Shown: in pieces, positions 43,370 to 45,488 of the stretch
How the letters are laid out: each line of letters opens with the position of its first letter
Numbering within the stretch: the stretch's first letter is position 1
Assembly (NCBI GenBank): GCA_028706295.1
Contig: JAQWBQ010000023.1
Location: forward strand, 1-45,488
DNA: 45,488 bases
Direction: 5' to 3'
Origin: Bacteroidales bacterium
Lineage (GTDB): Bacteria; Bacteroidota; Bacteroidia; Bacteroidales; FEN-979
Program-made: the position numbers and the translations under genes
Notes under the pieces: generated by a model
What the model was told of the DNA's origin: nothing
Databases searched by the model: none
Seen by the model: only the letters and a program-made list of their open reading frames with translations

Positions 43370-44224
43370 ATGAAAACGATACAATTATTATTTATCCTTG
43401 GCTTGTTTTTATGTAATACCGGCATGTACGGCCAGGGCATCATTGCAGGTCAGGTTTCCGTCAACGACCTTTATAAGGATGTAATTCCCGACTGCACCAT
43501 GTGTGCTTCACCGTATAATCCAAACTGGCCGAATTATCACATGGACCTCGATCTTGACCAGGACGGCAACAGTGATTTGTCCATCCATGTGTGGGGTGGG
43601 GGCATCCTGAGCGGCGGTTCAAGCATGTGTGCCGTTGATAACCTCGCTGCATACACCTCGGTGATCGTCCATTTTATCACCTCCTTTGGATACACCGTTG
43701 CTGTAGCAGATACAATCAGCCCCGGGGACTCAATATCCCCGGCGAATACCTTTGTTCATGCTGCCAGTTATATCTGGTCTGCCAATTGGGGCGGGGCATT
43801 CGGTACCGGTCCGGAGATCATGAAATGGAGCGGGGAGCATATGATCGGCGTAAGGCTGGTTCTGCCGCGGGAGACCCTCTACAGCTGGATCAGGTTGTCA
43901 GTAACGGGTGATTGTATTTCCGTCAAGGATTATGCGTGTAACAAAGGAATATACACCGGGGTTTCTCCCGTTCCTGGTTCAGGGTCTGCTGTTGTTTTTC
44001 CCAATCCTGCTACCTCTCTTGTTTCTGTAAACTGGAACGGCGAACCCCGGCAGGCCGGAGTGTTGTCAGTATTTTCAGCCTCCGGGATGCTGCTTCACAG
44101 GTCCTACCCACCTCCCGGGCATGCCACTACCCTGGAGGTAGCCTCCTGGCCGGCAGGGTTGTACCTTATAAAAACGGTTTTCGGTGACCAGGTGTCAACC
44201 CGTCGGTTGGTGATCATTCATTAG
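43370..44224 (+). CDS. Small secreted T9SS cargo protein
   Basis: A 284-residue protein with a signal peptide (1-21, MKTIQLLFILGLFLCNTGMYG). The mature part has a Cys-x-x-Cys at about 36-39 (DCTMCAS), an Asp-rich stretch resembling a calcium loop (DLDLDQDGNSDLS, about 57-69) and no enzymatic motif that I recognise. The C-terminal domain is a T9SS type A tail (AVVFPNPATSLVSVNW ... WPAGLYLIKTVFG, about 205-280), so export across the outer membrane by the type IX system is likely. It stands alone, with its own promoter and no close neighbour in the same direction until the HAD gene. Function unknown. Confidence 0.85.
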   Translation: MKTIQLLFILGLFLCNTGMYGQGIIAGQVSVNDLYKDVIPDCTMCASPYNPNWPNYHMDLDLDQDGNSDLSIHVWGGGILSGGSSMCAVDNLAAYTSVIVHFITSFGYTVAVADTISPGDSISPANTFVHAASYIWSANWGGAFGTGPEIMKWSGEHMIGVRLVLPRETLYSWIRLSVTGDCISVKDYACNKGIYTGVSPVPGSGSAVVFPNPATSLVSVNWNGEPRQAGVLSVFSASGMLLHRSYPPPGHATTLEVASWPAGLYLIKTVFGDQVSTRRLVIIH

Positions 44225-44371
44225 CTACCTTCGCAATTACGCGTCTGACAACTGGTAGTTCATTCCCCTTCAATATTAATAAATTCTCCTCTTCGGGTTT
44301 CCGTGAATTCATGGTAGTCTGTTTAATGATTTGGGAACAGGAAGTATTTCATCAAACCTGGTTTAAGCTGG

Positions 44372-44413
44372 TTAAAAACAAAAAGCCACTTACACCGGGA
44401 AGCGTACGTGGCT
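44372..44413 (-). terminator. Intrinsic terminator of the tRNA gene
   Basis: Reading the minus strand, AGCCAC (44413-44408) pairs with GTGGCT (44389-44384), with an extra three pairs (TAC/GTA) inside after one mismatch. It is followed by TTTTTGTTTTT (44383-44373). It begins 11 bases after the tRNA 3' end and looks like an efficient rho-independent terminator. Confidence 0.8.
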
Positions 44414-44423
44414 GATTTTGAGG

Positions 44424-44497
44424 TGGGCCCAACAGGACTTGAACCTGTGGCCAGCTGATTATGAGTCAGCTGCTCTAACCGTCTGAGCTATGGGCCC
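44424..44497 (-). tRNA. tRNA with CAT anticodon (Met or Ile2)
   Basis: A complete 74-base cloverleaf on the minus strand. The acceptor arm is GGGCCCA paired with TGGGCCC plus discriminator A; the D-arm is GCTC/GAGC, the anticodon arm GCTGA-CTCATAA-TCAGC with CAT at 44463-44461, a five-base variable loop, and the T-arm ACAGG/CCTGT with loop TTCAAGT. CCA is not encoded. A CAT anticodon can mean elongator tRNA-Met or, after lysidine modification, tRNA-Ile2; the GC-rich acceptor and the TTCAAGT loop are like E. coli ileX, so Ile2 is possible. A promoter and terminator flank it. Confidence 0.95.
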
Positions 44498-44498
44498 G

Positions 44499-44527
44499 TT
44501 CAGCCGGCAGAACTTCTGCTGGCTGAA
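44499..44527 (-). ncRNA. Near-perfect palindrome forming the tRNA 5' leader
   Basis: Between the tRNA promoter and the mature 5' end (44497) lies a palindrome. Arms CAGCCGGCAGAA (44501-44512) and TTCTGCTGGCTG (44514-44525) pair at 11 of 12 positions with one G-T pair, and the flanking TT/AA (44499-44500, 44526-44527) extend it to 14 positions. The predicted transcript starts near 44538, so almost the whole leader would fold as one hairpin with its base one nucleotide from the RNase P cleavage site. Confidence 0.6.
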
Positions 44528-44542
44528 TCTGAAAAAGGTGTG

Positions 44543-44574
44543 CAAAATTAGTAAATTCTTATGATTTTTGCAAA
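44543..44574 (-). promoter_or_regulatory. Canonical tRNA promoter
   Basis: On the minus strand TTTG (44574-44571) and TAATTTTG (44550-44543) are separated by 20 bp, a full match to the Bacteroidota promoter consensus. The tRNA 5' end is at 44497. Confidence 0.8.
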
Positions 44575-44589
44575 TTGAATCCGACCCCG

Positions 44590-44609
44590 TCGGGGTGGTA
44601 CCACCCCGA
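44590..44609. repeat. 20-bp perfect palindrome at the HAD phosphatase start
   Basis: TCGGGGTGGTACCACCCCGA is perfectly self-complementary and its last A is the first base of the annotated ATG (44609). A second short inverted repeat, CCCCG/CGGGG (44585-44595), overlaps its left half. The GC-rich element resembles REP-type palindromes found scattered in some Bacteroidota genomes, but copies elsewhere cannot be checked from this window. Confidence 0.75.
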
Positions 44610-45283
44610 TGAGGTCCATTAATCGTCTTCCCGTGAAACTGCGTCCCGACCTGTTCCCTTTTTCCTCTTCCATCGAAAACATCATTTTCGATTTTGGAGG
44701 GGTGATTTGTGATCTTAATCCTGAAATCACTGAAAAAAAATGCCTTGAACTTGGTTTCAGGGTCGGTGATCCCACAGCACGCGGGGAATCCCAAAAATTG
44801 GTCGAAGATCTGGAACGCGGTTCCATTACCGATAGTGCGTTCCGGAAGAGCATGCGAAAGCTGTTTGATCAGCCGGTCACCGATCAGCAGATCGATGATG
44901 CCTGGAATGCACTTCTGGTCGATATCCCGGAATCCCGCATACAATGTCTCGAACAGGTGAAAAAGCATTACCGGCTCTTTCTGCTGAGCAATACCAATGA
45001 AATCCATTACAGGTATTACCTGCAAATGTTCCGTGAAAAGACAGGGTACCACGACTTTTCCCCGATCTTTGAAAAAACCTATTTTTCCTGCCGATTGAAA
45101 ATGATCAAACCCGATCCCGGGATTTTCAGGTTTGTGATCAACGACAGCAAGCTCGATCCTGCGAAAACCCTGTTTATCGACGACACATTGAAGCATGTGG
45201 AGGGCTCCCGTGTGGCGGGCCTTCACGGATATCGGTTACGGATCGATCAGGGTGAACAAATCATGGATCTCTTTGGAGGATAA
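44609..45283 (+). CDS. HAD-superfamily hydrolase (subfamily IA, glucose-1-phosphatase-like)
   Basis: A 224-residue haloacid-dehalogenase phosphatase. Motif I is IIFDFGGVICDL (nucleophile Asp28 and acid Asp34 region), the alpha-helical cap spans about 40-105, motif II is LFLLSNTNE, motif III Lys in LKMIKPDPGIF and motif IV LFIDDTLKHVEGSRVAGLHG. The FGGV form of motif I and the SNTN motif resemble YihX-type sugar-phosphate phosphatases. The first 24 residues (before IIFDF) are longer than usual; ATG 44609 sits on the edge of a 20-bp palindrome and a GTG at 44633 is a possible shorter start. I see no plus-strand promoter; the tRNA promoter reads the other way. Substrate unknown. Confidence 0.85.
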   Translation: MRSINRLPVKLRPDLFPFSSSIENIIFDFGGVICDLNPEITEKKCLELGFRVGDPTARGESQKLVEDLERGSITDSAFRKSMRKLFDQPVTDQQIDDAWNALLVDIPESRIQCLEQVKKHYRLFLLSNTNEIHYRYYLQMFREKTGYHDFSPIFEKTYFSCRLKMIKPDPGIFRFVINDSKLDPAKTLFIDDTLKHVEGSRVAGLHGYRLRIDQGEQIMDLFGG

Positions 45284-45436
45284 TGGATTGGGGCTGCCAA
45301 AACCCTTATCATCCCTTCAATTCAGATTATCTTACGGGATTTGTCTTGTTCCGGAGTTGAATCTGTCGCTACTTTCAGGGATGATTCCTTCGCATCGGAG
45401 GGTTGAATCCAATCTGAATTCGTAACAAGAAAAAAC

Positions 45437-45467
45437 TTGACATGTGCCTAAAAAAGCATTAACTTTG
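45437..45467 (+). promoter_or_regulatory. Promoter for a gene beyond the window
   Basis: TTGACA (45437-45442) and TAACTTTG (45460-45467) have a 20-bp spacer from TTG to the -7 box. The -7 box is perfect and the -33 box also fits the classical form, so this is probably a strong promoter for a gene starting beyond 45488. The rest of the 205-bp stretch after the HAD gene shows no open frame that I would call a gene. Confidence 0.75.
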
Positions 45468-45488
45468 CGCCCCCTTTTAACCGGCAAA

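Overview
The window looks like a chromosomal segment of an anaerobic or facultative member of the Bacteroidota, probably an environmental Bacteroidales-like lineage. The evidence is as follows. Promoters fit the Bacteroidota TTTG-N19-21-TAnnTTTG consensus (for example 41576-41606, 44543-44574, 43251-43280 and 45437-45467). Shine-Dalgarno sequences are mostly absent. Several secreted proteins carry C-terminal type IX secretion (T9SS) sorting domains. There is also a FucP/GluP-type sugar transporter and a LytS/LytTR pair. No mobile element, phage, CRISPR array or rRNA is visible. There is one tRNA gene with a CAT anticodon.

Layout: (1) 1-2077, minus strand: the end of a membrane-bound hydrogenase or complex I-like cluster (HyfB-like antiporter subunit, then the first 31 codons of a HyfC/NuoH-like subunit running off the window). 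(2) 2187-8748, minus: a six-gene run of LytS-type kinase, LytTR regulator, TolC, MacA-like adaptor, ABC ATPase and MacB-type permease; this is a tripartite efflux pump with its own two-component system. (3) 8892-11004, plus: sigma-54 (rpoN) and a small integral membrane protein. (4) 11135-14399, minus: an outer-membrane beta-barrel, a sugar nucleotidyltransferase and a GluP-like sugar:H+ symporter. (5) 14548-20157, plus: two tandem hybrid histidine kinases with three and one receiver domains. (6) 20165-26299, minus: a high-affinity phosphate operon in the order OprP-like porin, pstS, pstC, pstA, pstB, phoU. (7) 26495-31701, minus: an orphan TPR-PAS histidine kinase, a CopA-type Cu+ ATPase and a small unknown protein. 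(8) 31998-33010: a stand-alone CBM48-like protein and a START-domain protein. (9) 33114-40600, plus: a secretion-related cluster (C10 cysteine peptidase with T9SS tail, M28 peptidase lipoprotein, TlpA-like thioredoxin-fold protein, two beta-barrels, serine-hydrolase lipoprotein). (10) 40626-42803, minus: a lipocalin-like lipoprotein and an ECF sigma factor with an overlapping membrane protein. (11) 43370-45283: a small T9SS cargo protein, the tRNA transcription unit and a HAD phosphatase.

How they work together: most regions are ordinary Bacteroidota housekeeping or accessory modules. The phosphate operon is complete for uptake across both membranes, but no phoB or phoR lies nearby. Its promoter has a good -7 box, while a GTTAAC palindrome occupies the -33 position and a second copy lies 33 bp upstream, which suggests activator control. 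PstC carries an unusual 16-residue tandem repeat in its first periplasmic loop. Non-coding features that stand out are a 20-bp perfect palindrome abutting the HAD phosphatase start, a near-perfect palindrome forming the whole 5' leader of the tRNA, two adjacent palindromes upstream of the copper ATPase unit, and a hairpin between pstS and pstC. I did not find a clearly novel multi-gene system; the best leads are these regulatory structures and the PstC repeat.
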